In this document: one piece after another, positions 51,607 through 61,950 of the stretch
How the letters are laid out: each line of letters begins with the position of its first letter
Position numbering within the stretch: position 1 is the first letter of the stretch
Assembly (NCBI RefSeq): GCF_002117105.1
Contig: NZ_CP019343.1
Location: forward strand, 1,364,001-1,428,000
Direction: 5' to 3'
Length of the DNA stretch: 64,000 nucleotides
Source: Oceanicoccus sagamiensis
GTDB taxonomy: Bacteria > Pseudomonadota > Gammaproteobacteria > Pseudomonadales > Dasaniaceae
Program-made: the position numbers and the translations under genes
Notes under the pieces: generated by a model
Database searches by the model: none
What the model was told of the DNA's origin: nothing
The model's input: only the letters and a program-made list of their open reading frames with translations

Positions 51607-51787
51607 TTAATCCCTCCCCTGCCTGTGCAAGACGTTTCATACAATCCACATGGTGTTGGCCCACGGAATCGGCGGTATAGGTATAGGCTTTTTCCGAGCC
51701 GGCAAACCAAACCGTTAATTGGTTAAGCCCAATGGCATAGTCGGTAACACCGCTGTCGTTATGCCGGTTTTTATAAGGTCTGGCCAT
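51545..51787 (-). CDS. 80-aa conserved hypothetical protein (KTSC-like fold possible)
   Basis: ATG at 51787 with AGGAG 7 bp upstream. It reads RPYKNRHNDSGVTDYAIG, LTVWFAGSEKAYTYTADSVG, MKRLAQAGEGLNAYINRYVK, a short alpha/beta protein that recalls KTSC domains but is not a clear member. It lies between the thioredoxin-fold and epimerase genes in one minus-strand row. Function unknown. Confidence 0.7.
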   Translation of the reverse strand: MARPYKNRHNDSGVTDYAIGLNQLTVWFAGSEKAYTYTADSVGQHHVDCMKRLAQAGEGLNAYINRYVKKRYQRYYRAGE

Positions 51788-51816
51788 CGTCAAACTCCTG
51801 ATATAAACGGCCGCGC

Positions 51817-52926
51817 TTACAGCGCAATGCCCCAGTGATTGTCCAGGGCGCTGCTATCAAACTGCGCACCGTGCCCCGGGGTTTCTGGCACATGAATAAC
51901 GCCGCCCTGTTGCGAATCGTATTCAATACCACCCACTACCGGGTCGCTGGTAAAACCAAAAAACGAATCCAGGTCCAGAAAATAAATATTGGGTCTGGCC
52001 ATCGCCAAATGCGCCGCCGCCCCCAAGGCCAAACGGGATTCGCCAAAGCAACCGATCATACAAAGGCAACCGGCCGCCTCGGCAATGGCATTGATTTTAA
52101 GGGCGGTATAAATACCACCGGATTTACCCAGTTTGATATTGAGATAATCGGCGGCACCGCTGCGCACCAGTTTTAGGGCGTCTTTATCGGTAAATACGCT
52201 TTCATCGGCGCAGATAGGCAGGTCGACTTTATCCCGCAGGCGGGCCAGATTATCAAAATCCCATACCGCCAGCGGTTGTTCGCTGTACTGTAAGTTCAGT
52301 GACTGCATGGCATTGATATTGGCCACGGCGGTGGGGTAGTCCCAGCCCTGGTTGCTATCCATTTTTATAGCAATATCCGGCCCGGCCAGTTCCCGCACCG
52401 CCGCCACATGTTCAACATCGACCAGCCCCGGCCGGCCGACTTTCATTTTTATTGCATCAAAGTTTTGCGCCAGAATAGCTTTGGCCTGCGCCACGGTTTC
52501 GGCAACGGTGTCTTGATGGCCGATGGTCAGGTCGGTACGCAGTGGCCGCTGCTCGCCACCTAAAAATTGGTATAAAGGCATGCCCGCCGCTTTGGCCGCC
52601 AGATCATATAGCGCCATATCAAAAGCCGAACGGATCGATGACTCGCCAACAATAAAACCGTTGATGGCTTGCATACGCTGTTCAATGGCCAGAGGGTTTT
52701 TACCCAGTATTAATTGCGCCAGTGGCTTGGCGGTTTCGTAGGCGGTTTGTTGGGTGTCACCCACAATATAGGCGCAGGGGCTGGCTTCGCCCCAGCCGAT
52801 CAGGCCGGTATCGGTGGTCAGTTTAACCACCACATTTTCAGCGCCGGTGATTTCACCGATGCTGACCACCAAGGGTTTATCGTAGGGGACATTGAGGGTG
52901 TAGATATCAACGGCGGTAATTTTCAT
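51817..52926 (-). CDS. Dipeptide epimerase (enolase superfamily, MLE subgroup)
   Basis: 369 aa. Catalytic Lys pair: IKMKVG (KxK) and NIKLGKSGG; metal ligands in MDSNQGW, SEQPL and CADES. The DLDSFF motif near the end is typical of dipeptide epimerases such as L-Ala-D/L-Glu epimerase. It interconverts L,D- and L,L-dipeptides, for example from cell-wall turnover. AGGAG precedes the ATG. It is 21 bp downstream of the asparaginase gene. Confidence 0.87.
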   Translation of the reverse strand: MKITAVDIYTLNVPYDKPLVVSIGEITGAENVVVKLTTDTGLIGWGEASPCAYIVGDTQQTAYETAKPLAQLILGKNPLAIEQRMQAINGFIVGESSIRSAFDMALYDLAAKAAGMPLYQFLGGEQRPLRTDLTIGHQDTVAETVAQAKAILAQNFDAIKMKVGRPGLVDVEHVAAVRELAGPDIAIKMDSNQGWDYPTAVANINAMQSLNLQYSEQPLAVWDFDNLARLRDKVDLPICADESVFTDKDALKLVRSGAADYLNIKLGKSGGIYTALKINAIAEAAGCLCMIGCFGESRLALGAAAHLAMARPNIYFLDLDSFFGFTSDPVVGGIEYDSQQGGVIHVPETPGHGAQFDSSALDNHWGIAL

Positions 52927-52947
52927 GGGTTTACTCCTGATAATAAT

Positions 52948-53928
52948 TTAATAAAACAAGGCTTGAATCGCCGGTGCAGATAGCCCGTTATGCAAACCCA
53001 ATATCAATGCAATGCGCGCTTTTTGTGGCGACAAATCGGCGGCCATCAGGCAGCCCAGTTCTTGCAGGGTTTGGCCGCCGCCCTGATAGCCGTATACCGG
53101 CCCAACCCTGCCCTGTTGTACTCGGCTGGACACGGCCACACACACACCGGCTTTAATCGCCGAGGCAATAGCGCGGTATTGTTCGGTGTTGGTATTGCCC
53201 GCGCCCAGGGCCTGTATAACCAAACCTTTGGCACCGGCGGCCACGGCGGCATCGATTAACGCGCCGTCGGCTCCGCCATACATGGCGACGATATCAACAC
53301 GGGGAAAGTCGGCATGGGTTAATGGCAGTGTTTTATGGGGCTGCGGTGGTTGGTAAAAATACACCGCCTGTTGCGCAATACTGCCAAGACAACCCGCCTC
53401 ACCCGCCGCAAAACCCGCCAACTGTTCGGTATGAATTTTTTGCACATCGCGGGCAGAAAAAATATGTTGATTGATAACCACCAACACACCTCGCCCACGG
53501 GCCATGGGCGAGGCCGCTACGTTTACCGCCTGTAAAAGATTGCGCGGCCCATCGCTGTCCGCTTCCGAGGCATGGCGCTGGGCGCCGGTTAGTACCACGG
53601 GTTTATCTGTTGCCAAACAACAGGCTAAAAAGAAGGCGGTTTCTTCCAGCGTATCGGTGCCGTGGCTAATCACTACGCCGTTAACGTTTGTATCTGCCAA
53701 GAGGGTTTGCAGCTTGTTATACAGTGCGTACCACTGTGGTGGCCCCATATAGGCGGAAGGTTGGTTGCTAAAGGGGTGTACTGAAATAGTGGCACTATCA
53801 GCCAGCGCCGGTACGGTTGCCAGCAGGGCGTCGGCATCAAGGGCAGGCAGCACTCGCCCGCTAGCGGGGTCGCGTTTCATGGCAATGGTGCCGCCGGTGG
53901 TGAGTAGATGAATATTGGGTGTTTGCAT
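52948..53928 (-). CDS. L-asparaginase
   Basis: 326 aa. Both active-site Thr motifs are present: LLTTGGTIA and SHGTDTLEETAFF, and VVLTGAQRH follows. It lacks a signal peptide, so it is cytoplasmic type I or a related amidohydrolase. It releases ammonia from asparagine. In this row with the epimerase and peptidases it probably serves peptide nitrogen use. Confidence 0.92.
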   Translation of the reverse strand: MQTPNIHLLTTGGTIAMKRDPASGRVLPALDADALLATVPALADSATISVHPFSNQPSAYMGPPQWYALYNKLQTLLADTNVNGVVISHGTDTLEETAFFLACCLATDKPVVLTGAQRHASEADSDGPRNLLQAVNVAASPMARGRGVLVVINQHIFSARDVQKIHTEQLAGFAAGEAGCLGSIAQQAVYFYQPPQPHKTLPLTHADFPRVDIVAMYGGADGALIDAAVAAGAKGLVIQALGAGNTNTEQYRAIASAIKAGVCVAVSSRVQQGRVGPVYGYQGGGQTLQELGCLMAADLSPQKARIALILGLHNGLSAPAIQALFY

Positions 53929-53978
53929 CTTTAGTAAGACACAATTGGGCGGGGAAACCCCACCTCCGGGATTAAAAA

Positions 53979-54008
53979 TTTTTGATCACTTCAAGTACTG
54001 ATCAAAAA
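53979..54008 (-). terminator. Terminator-like hairpin after the HSL-type hydrolase
   Basis: TTTTTGATCA (53979-53988) pairs with TGATCAAAAA (53999-54008); the minus strand continues into AATTTTTAATCC. It overlaps the stop codon and probably ends that transcript. Confidence 0.6.
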
Positions 54009-54996
54009 ACCTTACCACCTCCCGGTGTAGTTCATCGGTTTCTGGCAGGTCCGGGTTGTAGTGGAAGACATGGTCCAGGCCTTCCCAGATATGGAGTTCG
54101 GCGGGAACGCCCAGTTTTAACAGATGGCGATGAGTAGTGACGGTCTGGCTCAGGGCAAAATCCCGGGTGGAGCTGGCGAGGAATGTAGTGGGAAAGGCCT
54201 CTAGCAGTGTACTGGATTGGGCCGGGGTGGCTTCCGGGCTGTTAAGATCAACCCCTTGATAATAACGCGGTATAATATCCTCTTTAATACCCAAACCCAG
54301 CGAGGCCTGTACTAACGCATCACCAATGGTCACTGAATCCCCCAGATCAAAACGGGTAGCGCCAGACGCCAGTAGCCCAATAGCCATAGGTAATGGCAGT
54401 TTGCGCTGCTGCAATCTGACCAGTGTCTGCGCGGTCAGCTCGGCACCAGCAGAGGCGCCATAAATACCTATCTGTTGAGGCTTATAATCCGCAAGCAAAG
54501 CGCTATAAACTGCTTCAACATCATCAGTAGCAGCAGGGAAACGATGTTCCGGTGCTTTGCGGTAGTCAATGCTGATGACTTTAATTTTTCCCAGAGCAGC
54601 AACAGGTAATGACTCCAGCACCCCATTGGTATGAGTACCATTTTCGAACGAACCGCCATGGAGGTTAATCAACACCCGATTGGTATTGGCCGGTGAGATA
54701 CCTGCAGTGGGTAAAAACACTTCGCAGTTAACACCGGCCAACGTTTCGGTAGTGCTGGTGGCAGCGTAGCGCGCTATCAGGGAGGCATATACCGGGCCCT
54801 GAACAAAACGTTGTTGAGCCTGATGTCGAACGGCAGCCGGGTCGCTGGGCACTGTGGTGGCGGCTGATATCTGTTGGCACAGATAATCGCGGTAGCACTT
54901 GATGGCCTGACGGGATTCAGCCGAGAGTAATGCTGAGTCTTCCAGCCTAAAGGCCGGGACTTTAATTGAGGTATGTGTATCGGCGGGTTTAGTCAT
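53986..54996 (-). CDS. HSL-family alpha/beta hydrolase
   Basis: 336 aa from the ATG at 54996, with AAGGAG upstream. The oxyanion motif is NLHGGSFENG (HGG type), the nucleophile YGASAGAEL (GxSxG), and the late Asp/His lie in the STRDFALS and GLDHVFHY segments. It hydrolyses esters or amides of small molecules. It lies between the asparaginase and S9 peptidase genes on the same strand. Confidence 0.87.
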   Translation of the reverse strand: MTKPADTHTSIKVPAFRLEDSALLSAESRQAIKCYRDYLCQQISAATTVPSDPAAVRHQAQQRFVQGPVYASLIARYAATSTTETLAGVNCEVFLPTAGISPANTNRVLINLHGGSFENGTHTNGVLESLPVAALGKIKVISIDYRKAPEHRFPAATDDVEAVYSALLADYKPQQIGIYGASAGAELTAQTLVRLQQRKLPLPMAIGLLASGATRFDLGDSVTIGDALVQASLGLGIKEDIIPRYYQGVDLNSPEATPAQSSTLLEAFPTTFLASSTRDFALSQTVTTHRHLLKLGVPAELHIWEGLDHVFHYNPDLPETDELHREVVRFFDQYLK

Positions 54997-55223
54997 GGTT
55001 ACTATCTCCTTATGGTGCATCATCACACCGACAAGGGTGCTTAGCTGATAAAAATAACTGTTTACTCGTTGGCGGCAGTCAATGAATAAAAATTGATAGA
55101 CACATCGCACAATGCCTGTCGCCGCCGGGAGTGATACTGGAGAGCCGGGCGATAATCCGCACTATTGACTTTAATTCAGCCCTGCACTGCCACAGCACTC
55201 GATTTCAATTTTATGTATATTGA

Positions 55224-57590
55224 TCAATACCCGCTGTCACTGTTAAGTAACGGGCTGGTGTACTCGACCATACTGTCGTAAGCGGTCTCCAGACGAAAAT
55301 CTTGCGGGGGTGTTTCACCGAGTAGATGCTCTACCACATAGTCCCAGCTGCGCTGGATGGTATAACCACAGGCACCATGGTCCAAGTTGGGCAGCAGTAA
55401 CATATCAAAGCGTTTGTTGGCCTGCCGCAGGGCCTGAATTAAACGGAAGGTCATAGTGACGTACATACACCAATCCAGCATGCCATTGATAATCAGTAAT
55501 TTGCCCTGTAGCTGATCGGCGCGCTGTTCAAATTCCGGCCACTGGCTAAGGTCAGCACCCAGTGGATGGGCTGCGGCAATATCGCCTTCCATTAAGCTGC
55601 AAGCCATGGCATTTATACTCGTACCCACATGGTAAAAATCCGGATGCACCAGCATGCCCATCAAGGCGGTGGGGGTGCTGCCAAATTCCACGACCCCGAC
55701 CCTGTTCAGGTCTATATAGGCATATTGTTCAGCCAATTGTTGTATACCCGCAATGCAATCCGTTTTATAGCAGCGACTGGAATGCATCGGTGCCAGTGGG
55801 AAGTCTGGGTTTTGGTAGCTGTTAAAGGTGGTATCCCTGAGGCCATCGTTGCCGCGCCCAAAAATGATAACCGTGACAAAGCCCAGTTCAGCGTAGGCCC
55901 AAGCGGAAAGGTAGGACATACTGTAATGGTTATTACTAAAAGCACCTACAGGGGATGCATAATAGTAGGTGCAGTCCAATACTGGGTAGGATTGCTCAGG
56001 GTCAAAATGCGAGGGGCGAAAGACCACACCGTAGATATCGGTTTGCCCATCGGCGGCTTTTAGCATCACCGGTTCTGGCCAGGTAAAGCCCTCAGGCAGG
56101 CCGCTGATATCGGCGGTTTCTAGTGTGCTGAGAGTTTGGCCTTGCCGGTCCAGCAGCAGGCTAACCGGAGGGGTATCAACCCGAGAAAAGGTGGTCACCA
56201 GATAACGGCCGTCGGGTGAGACGCCGCTGGCGTTAGGGTGGCCTACGGATATACGGCTTTGCTGGTCACAGACCACATATTCACCGTCGCTGGCGATCAC
56301 CTCGGTAAGGGCTCCGGTATCCATATTGACCCGGCAGATATCGCAGTAGTAAGGGTTGCGTCCGGCTTCACGTCCGGCGGTTTGTATCCACAGTTCCCGC
56401 TGTTCGGTATCTATATGCAGTATATTGCGCACAATAAACTCGCCTTGAGTCAGCGGGTGTTTTAGCTCACCAGTCGTCAGATCATAGAGGTAGAGATGCG
56501 CCCAGCCACTGCGCTCGGAGTACCAGATCAGTTCGTTGCTCTCTGGCAGAGGGGTGAGCAGTGGGTGGATATGTGAAAGGGGTATTACCGTGACGGCAAA
56601 GTCTGAGCGCTCTTCAAATAACACTTGTGTGCCACCCGTATGGCTGTCCAGCTTTACCACGTTGACTAACTTGCCGCCCCGCTTCTGGTCAACAAAATAA
56701 GCATGCCGACTATCTTTATCCCACCAACCGCGCTGGCCGGTAAAATACCCTCCATAGGGCGGATATGTGGCTGGGCAATCAGGATAGTCGGCATAACAGC
56801 AGTCACCCGTTGTTATATCAATGGTGAGGAACCGGTAAGACTCAATATGCTCATCACCACCAAAAGCTACACGGTTCTCCGGGTTGCTAACGACGGGTCT
56901 AAGGCTGCCATCGGCAGGAACATGCTCTATCAAGGGGGGAGCAATAGCTACCTGACGAAGATCGATACTATGAGTAAAAATGCGCCGGGAATCTGGCGAC
57001 CAGATAGCCTCTAATGAAACCGAGCTACTTTGCTGGCCATAAATCGACATAGGCTGAGAGGAAGCGTATTCATAAAAACGCTCACCATCATCCGTTAAAG
57101 CTTTCTCTTCACCACTCTCAAGGTCATAAAGCCATAGATTGTAATCACGGGAGAAGAGGGCTTTTTTACCATCGGGTGATTGCTTCCAGCCTGCGGGTAA
57201 CGCTTCAATTTGCTTACATGTTTGGGTGGCGCTGCTGTAAGCCCAGTGCTTGCCAAAAGCTTCAAAGCAAATCGTCTCCGGGGCCTGAAGCAGGTCAAGG
57301 TTGTCCAGGGGGAGGTTATCAGCCTGAACGTCTTCACCACTGGCCTGTGTTAGCGCTATAGCCAGTAAGTTATGATCAAAGGCGTCTTCGTTAGTACTGG
57401 CTTTTGCATCAACTTTGCGAAATACCTGCCCATCACGGGTTTCACGTTTATACCAAAAGCAATGGCTCTCACCCACCCAATGGGGATACACCGTGGTGTT
57501 AAAAGCAATGCTTTTACTAAACGCGCCTTGCTCTAAAGTTTCGGCCCGACGGTAACGCGCCAACAGCTCTTCTGAATATAGTGTCTTCAT
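55224..57590 (-). CDS. S9 (DPP IV-like) peptidase family protein lacking the GxSxG motif
   Basis: 788 aa: N-terminal beta-propeller (WSPDSRRIFTHSIDLRQV, YSERSGWAHLYLYDLTTG) and C-terminal hydrolase domain. The putative Asp and His of the triad are present (GMLDWC and LDHGACGY), but the nucleophile elbow reads RVGVVEFGSTPTALMG where the paralogue at 59348 has RVGITAHSSGGSG. Both the Ser and the following Gly pair are changed, so peptidase activity is doubtful. Cytoplasmic, no signal peptide. Confidence 0.88.
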   Translation of the reverse strand: MKTLYSEELLARYRRAETLEQGAFSKSIAFNTTVYPHWVGESHCFWYKRETRDGQVFRKVDAKASTNEDAFDHNLLAIALTQASGEDVQADNLPLDNLDLLQAPETICFEAFGKHWAYSSATQTCKQIEALPAGWKQSPDGKKALFSRDYNLWLYDLESGEEKALTDDGERFYEYASSQPMSIYGQQSSSVSLEAIWSPDSRRIFTHSIDLRQVAIAPPLIEHVPADGSLRPVVSNPENRVAFGGDEHIESYRFLTIDITTGDCCYADYPDCPATYPPYGGYFTGQRGWWDKDSRHAYFVDQKRGGKLVNVVKLDSHTGGTQVLFEERSDFAVTVIPLSHIHPLLTPLPESNELIWYSERSGWAHLYLYDLTTGELKHPLTQGEFIVRNILHIDTEQRELWIQTAGREAGRNPYYCDICRVNMDTGALTEVIASDGEYVVCDQQSRISVGHPNASGVSPDGRYLVTTFSRVDTPPVSLLLDRQGQTLSTLETADISGLPEGFTWPEPVMLKAADGQTDIYGVVFRPSHFDPEQSYPVLDCTYYYASPVGAFSNNHYSMSYLSAWAYAELGFVTVIIFGRGNDGLRDTTFNSYQNPDFPLAPMHSSRCYKTDCIAGIQQLAEQYAYIDLNRVGVVEFGSTPTALMGMLVHPDFYHVGTSINAMACSLMEGDIAAAHPLGADLSQWPEFEQRADQLQGKLLIINGMLDWCMYVTMTFRLIQALRQANKRFDMLLLPNLDHGACGYTIQRSWDYVVEHLLGETPPQDFRLETAYDSMVEYTSPLLNSDSGY

Positions 57591-57709
57591 AAATTTATTA
57601 CCTTCGTGCTATAGATTATCTGAACAATACTTATCTGTAACGGCAACAGGCACAGCAAGCTATAAATACTTACCCACTAAAAAACCTGTTAACGACTAAT
57701 GCAAGGCCC

Positions 57710-59131
57710 TCACTTTAAGGCTGGAACAGCATCACCAGACAGCGACTTTGACTGAACAACATACTGGCTTGCCCGCTCTGCTCTGGCATCTAAACGCCTG
57801 CGAATAACTGCGTGACGCTTTTCTGTGATGGCAATACCCGGGACACACAAAGCCGCCACAAAAGACAACAACATAGGCATTACGCCAATACACAACACCA
57901 ACCCCCAGTACGCCCCTTCCGGCTGGGATGTTTTCGCTGGATCAAACCCCCACCACCCTGCCAAGGCAATCGATAAGGCAATACCCATCGCGGTCATAGA
58001 TTTCATCACCAAAGATTGCAAAGAAAAACAACTCGCCGAACGGTCAATACCCAATTTGAAGGTGTTGTAATCAGACACATCGGACAACAATGAGAATAAT
58101 GCAATATTGCCAAGCGCACTCGCAGTAGCATAAAGCATTTGGAATATGGCATAGAGATGAAGACTGTAAGGCGACTTGAGTAATACCACCGGAAGCAGAA
58201 AAACAGTAATAGCAAACACCATGATTGATAACCGCAGTGCCTTGATTTTCCCTAAGCGAGTAATTATTTTCATGGCTGGAGCCACCGCCAAACTGGCGAC
58301 AACCAAATGCAGTAAAGACAAATAAACATAATAGTCACCCATGTCCAACCAGATATCCATCACCATAAATTCCAGACCAATGTAAAATCCCTGAGCCAAA
58401 ACATAAGCAATACTCACCGCCAAAAACCATAACAATGGCCGGCTATGCATTAAAGCGTGTATTGCCTGAAAAGGGTTCTCTGTTGTTTTGAGACTTTCTG
58501 AATAATGCGCGCCAGTGGGCACATAACGCAGCAATACAAAAAGGGTTGGCATAACTAACAACCCGGCAGCCACCACTAAATAACGCATAGTCTCTGGTGT
58601 TACTTCAGAACCTTCAGTAAAGGGCAACATCGGTATAATCATAAAGACCATCATGCCCATATACCCACCCAAATTACGGTAGCCGTAGACTTTGTTTTTT
58701 TGCTCGGATATCGGCGATATTTCTCCCCCCCAGGTAAGGTGAGGAATTTGAAACAACGTAATAGACAGGTAAAACAATAAATACCACAGCAGAAAATAGG
58801 CAATGGTTACGCTCTCTCCTGGGTTCAGTAAAAACCATGCACAGGGGATTAACAGCAAGGCGCCGCCAATCACAAAGGGGCGTCGACTGCCGGTGCGGGC
58901 ATGATAACGATCTGAGAAATAGCCAATAGCAGGGTCAGTGACTGCATCAAATAACCCAGCCACCAGCATGACGATGGAAATCGATGCCAGCGACAAACCA
59001 TGATGCTTGGCATAAATACCTGACAGGACGTTATTAGAACTCATTAATAACAAGACAGGCGCTACTGGCAAGGCGTAAGCGATACCGATTAGTGGCGTAA
59101 TGGTGGTGCTGGTTTTTTTTGGTAAACTCAT
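57710..59131 (-). CDS. GPH-type MFS transporter (sodium:solute symporter-like)
   Basis: 473 aa, 12 helices. GLFDAVTDPAIGYFSDR then RTGSRRPFVIGGALL is the glycoside-pentoside-hexuronide signature of the MelB group (MFS_2). Usual substrates are sugars; between two peptidase genes and downstream of a TonB receptor, a peptide or peptide-conjugate is possible. Confidence 0.87.
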   Translation of the reverse strand: MSLPKKTSTTITPLIGIAYALPVAPVLLLMSSNNVLSGIYAKHHGLSLASISIVMLVAGLFDAVTDPAIGYFSDRYHARTGSRRPFVIGGALLLIPCAWFLLNPGESVTIAYFLLWYLLFYLSITLFQIPHLTWGGEISPISEQKNKVYGYRNLGGYMGMMVFMIIPMLPFTEGSEVTPETMRYLVVAAGLLVMPTLFVLLRYVPTGAHYSESLKTTENPFQAIHALMHSRPLLWFLAVSIAYVLAQGFYIGLEFMVMDIWLDMGDYYVYLSLLHLVVASLAVAPAMKIITRLGKIKALRLSIMVFAITVFLLPVVLLKSPYSLHLYAIFQMLYATASALGNIALFSLLSDVSDYNTFKLGIDRSASCFSLQSLVMKSMTAMGIALSIALAGWWGFDPAKTSQPEGAYWGLVLCIGVMPMLLSFVAALCVPGIAITEKRHAVIRRRLDARAERASQYVVQSKSLSGDAVPALK

Positions 59132-59194
59132 CTATTTATCCATAGCGGGATATTGCCGTTTTAAAGACGCTATAAGTAAGATGTATTTATGGTG

Positions 59195-59215
59195 AAAAAC
59201 CCCACCTCGGTGGGG
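59195..59215 (-). terminator. Rho-independent terminator
   Basis: On the minus strand CCCCACC-GA-GGTGGGG is followed directly by TTTTT. It lies 132 bp after the second S9 gene and before the transporter gene, so the two are at least partly separate transcripts. Confidence 0.85.
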
Positions 59216-59347
59216 TAAAATAATTTCTGATAGTCAATTGATGTAGAGCAGCAAACATGCACCAACATCAACGCACCCACTTCACTAGCGCAAGAATTCA
59301 GGCTTGTTATATTGTATCCAGCACAGAAGCTTTGCTTTTTTGTGCTG

Positions 59348-61732
59348 TTAACCCAACCAAACCTGGGGGGAAACACCTTGCAAATAGGCCACAAAATAAT
59401 CCCAAGTGCGACGGATTACATAGGGATCATGGCTATGCCCCAATTTAGGGAGCAATAACATATCAAAGTCTTTATCTGCTTTTTTTAAGGCCTCAACCAG
59501 CCTGAAAGTACTGGCTGGAGAGATACACCAGTCGAGCATGCCGTGGATTAATAATAATTTACCCTGCAACTGATCGATTCGTTCTTCTGCGTATGAATGC
59601 TCTACTTTCGGGCCTGACAGCCCTTCATATTTTTCGGCCATCATTGGGGCAGACATTAAGCGGCTATCATGCACACAACTACTGACGCCTACTTTAAAAA
59701 ATTCGGGGTAACGCAACATCCCTTCGATACAACCGGACCCCCCTGACGAGTGAGCGGTAATTCCCACACGATCAGGGTCCATATACGGGAAGCGCTGGGC
59801 TAGCTGACGAATACCTGCCACATGGTCATCAATACAACTGGCCGTTTGAAAAGAGCCATAGCACTCATCGTGAAACGCCTTGTTCCGTAAAACTGTCCCC
59901 CGGCCATCAATTTGTACCACAATAAAACCTAACTCCGCTAACGCTGCAGCATCCATAGTAGGCCAGCCACCTGCAACATCATTAGTAAAAGAGCCTTTGC
60001 CCACCCAGGGTATTTCCGGATTATTAAAACCGTGTGAAATCACAGGATAAGAACGCTCAGGAGAAAAGTCACTCGGCCTAAACACCAAACCATAGATATC
60101 AGTTTGACCATCAGCAGCCAATAACTGGACCGGCTCTGGCCACTGCCAAGTAGAGGGTAGCGCAGAGGCATCCGCCACCTCCAATTCCATCACCTTATCA
60201 CCATCACGATTGATCAAAAAACTGACAGGCATCTCATCAGCCCTTGATTGTGTTATTACCGCAAAATCGCCAAGGGGGTGAATACCACATGATGCGCTAA
60301 CATCACGATAAGATCTCGCAACACCCATACTAAATTCCGTTTGCACAATAGTGACGTTGTCATGGTTACTAGCAGTAAGTGTTATAAGCTCACTTGTATC
60401 TATATTGACTCTAACCAGATCACGATAATAGGGATCAATAGTTGAATCCCGAGCAGCAGTTTGCAGAAACACCTCTCGGCGAGCCTGATCAAAATGTGCA
60501 ATGTTGCGTACCAGCCATTCACCCGAAGTAACCGTATTTTTAAGTGTTCCTGTATTCAGGTCATATAAGTAAAGATGCCCCCAACCACTACGCTCTGAAA
60601 ACCACAGCAATTCATTAGTCTCAGGCAGTGGGCGCATTGTGGGATAGTCATCACCCCCTAGCATCAGGTTAATTTGAGTCAGTGAGTGCTCCGTCAAGAG
60701 CACCTTGGTGGCACCAGTATGCGTATTAAATTCTACTACCTGTACCATTTTGTAATCGCGCGCTACATCTACGAAATAAGCGCGCTGACTATCATTTGCC
60801 CACCATCCTAACTGGGAGGAAAAAAAGCCATAGCCATTTCTTGTAGCGGAAATCTGCGGGTAATCAGCAGGGCGAATTTCGCCCGTGATCACATCAATCG
60901 CCAGCAGACGCACTTGCTCAGCGTGCTCATCGCCGGGGTAGCCCACTTTAATTTCTTCCAACTGTGGACGTATACCCCCATCAGCGGGGACATGGTGCAC
61001 TATTGGTAAGGACAACACCTTGCGCGTATCACGCTGTAAGGTGAAAAGCTTGTTTGAATCGGGAGACCAACGGACTTGAGCGCTAGCTACATCATTGCAC
61101 CTGCCCCAGACAGTGGACATAGCACCATAAGCATAATCTTTTTCGCCATCATGGGTTAACTGGGTATCTTGTTGAGCTTCAAGGTCGCAAACCCAAATAT
61201 TGTGCCCTTTAATAAAGGCTGCTTTCTTTTTGTCCGGTGATAGTTCCCAATCTTTAGGTATTGATGATATCTCACTACAGACACCGGTTTGTGTGACAAA
61301 ACACCACTGCTTTTTAAACGCAGTAAACCGGACCGCTTCAATCGTCTGTAATGCATTATTCGGCAAAGAGCTGGATAAATTTAATGTCATTGCCACGGCG
61401 CTAATCGGAAGATCATTTGGATCTACCTGCTTATTAGCCGCTTTTTCTAGTGCATTAGCCAACTGCTTGTGATCAAAAGCAATTTCATTGCTGGCTGATA
61501 CGGCATTCACTAGTCGGTATTGCTTACCGGGCTTGATTGCCCCATTGGTGGTGGCAGCGCTGTCCCACATCTTGCGTTCATACCAAAAACACGCACTGCC
61601 TTTAATCCAAACGGGGTACAGTGTGGCATTAAGCACCATATGATTTTTACTTATATCTTCTATGAGAGTTTTGGCCCGCTGGTAGCGAGCGGCCAATGTA
61701 TCGTTATCGCTTTTTATCTGTTGCTTTTTCAT
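59348..61732 (-). CDS. S9 (DPP IV-like) prolyl-oligopeptidase family peptidase
   Basis: 794 aa from the ATG at 61732; a longer frame to 61840 does not align with the paralogue. Propeller repeats (WSPDSNKLFTLQRDTRKVL, FSERSGWGHLYLYDLNTG) precede the hydrolase domain with GITAHSSGGSG (nucleophile Ser), HGMLDW (Asp) and LGHSHD (His). It should remove dipeptides or cut after Pro-like residues. No signal peptide. About 40-50% similar by eye to the other S9 protein. Confidence 0.9.
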   Translation of the reverse strand: MKKQQIKSDNDTLAARYQRAKTLIEDISKNHMVLNATLYPVWIKGSACFWYERKMWDSAATTNGAIKPGKQYRLVNAVSASNEIAFDHKQLANALEKAANKQVDPNDLPISAVAMTLNLSSSLPNNALQTIEAVRFTAFKKQWCFVTQTGVCSEISSIPKDWELSPDKKKAAFIKGHNIWVCDLEAQQDTQLTHDGEKDYAYGAMSTVWGRCNDVASAQVRWSPDSNKLFTLQRDTRKVLSLPIVHHVPADGGIRPQLEEIKVGYPGDEHAEQVRLLAIDVITGEIRPADYPQISATRNGYGFFSSQLGWWANDSQRAYFVDVARDYKMVQVVEFNTHTGATKVLLTEHSLTQINLMLGGDDYPTMRPLPETNELLWFSERSGWGHLYLYDLNTGTLKNTVTSGEWLVRNIAHFDQARREVFLQTAARDSTIDPYYRDLVRVNIDTSELITLTASNHDNVTIVQTEFSMGVARSYRDVSASCGIHPLGDFAVITQSRADEMPVSFLINRDGDKVMELEVADASALPSTWQWPEPVQLLAADGQTDIYGLVFRPSDFSPERSYPVISHGFNNPEIPWVGKGSFTNDVAGGWPTMDAAALAELGFIVVQIDGRGTVLRNKAFHDECYGSFQTASCIDDHVAGIRQLAQRFPYMDPDRVGITAHSSGGSGCIEGMLRYPEFFKVGVSSCVHDSRLMSAPMMAEKYEGLSGPKVEHSYAEERIDQLQGKLLLIHGMLDWCISPASTFRLVEALKKADKDFDMLLLPKLGHSHDPYVIRRTWDYFVAYLQGVSPQVWLG

Positions 61733-61885
61733 TCTATTATCCGTTAAAAAATAATTCTTTGTTAAACATTCTTCGTTAAACGCAGGGCTTAGCGATTGAG
61801 AATAGGTATAGTTCGTTAAGACCCAGACACCGCATGCCAAGCGGCCTTGTCCATGAAAGGCCTTTTGGAATATCAGGAAATAGTG

Positions 61886-61921
61886 GTAAAAGAAGGGGCC
61901 GAACAGATAACCTTTGGCCCC
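61886..61921 (-). terminator. Terminator-like hairpin after TonB receptor
   Basis: On the minus strand GGGGCC (61916-61921) pairs with GGCCCC (61895-61900) around a 15-base loop, followed by TTCTTTT. It lies 30 bp after the receptor stop codon. Confidence 0.75.
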
Positions 61922-61950
61922 TGGACAATAAGAGAATTTAGAATTACTAA

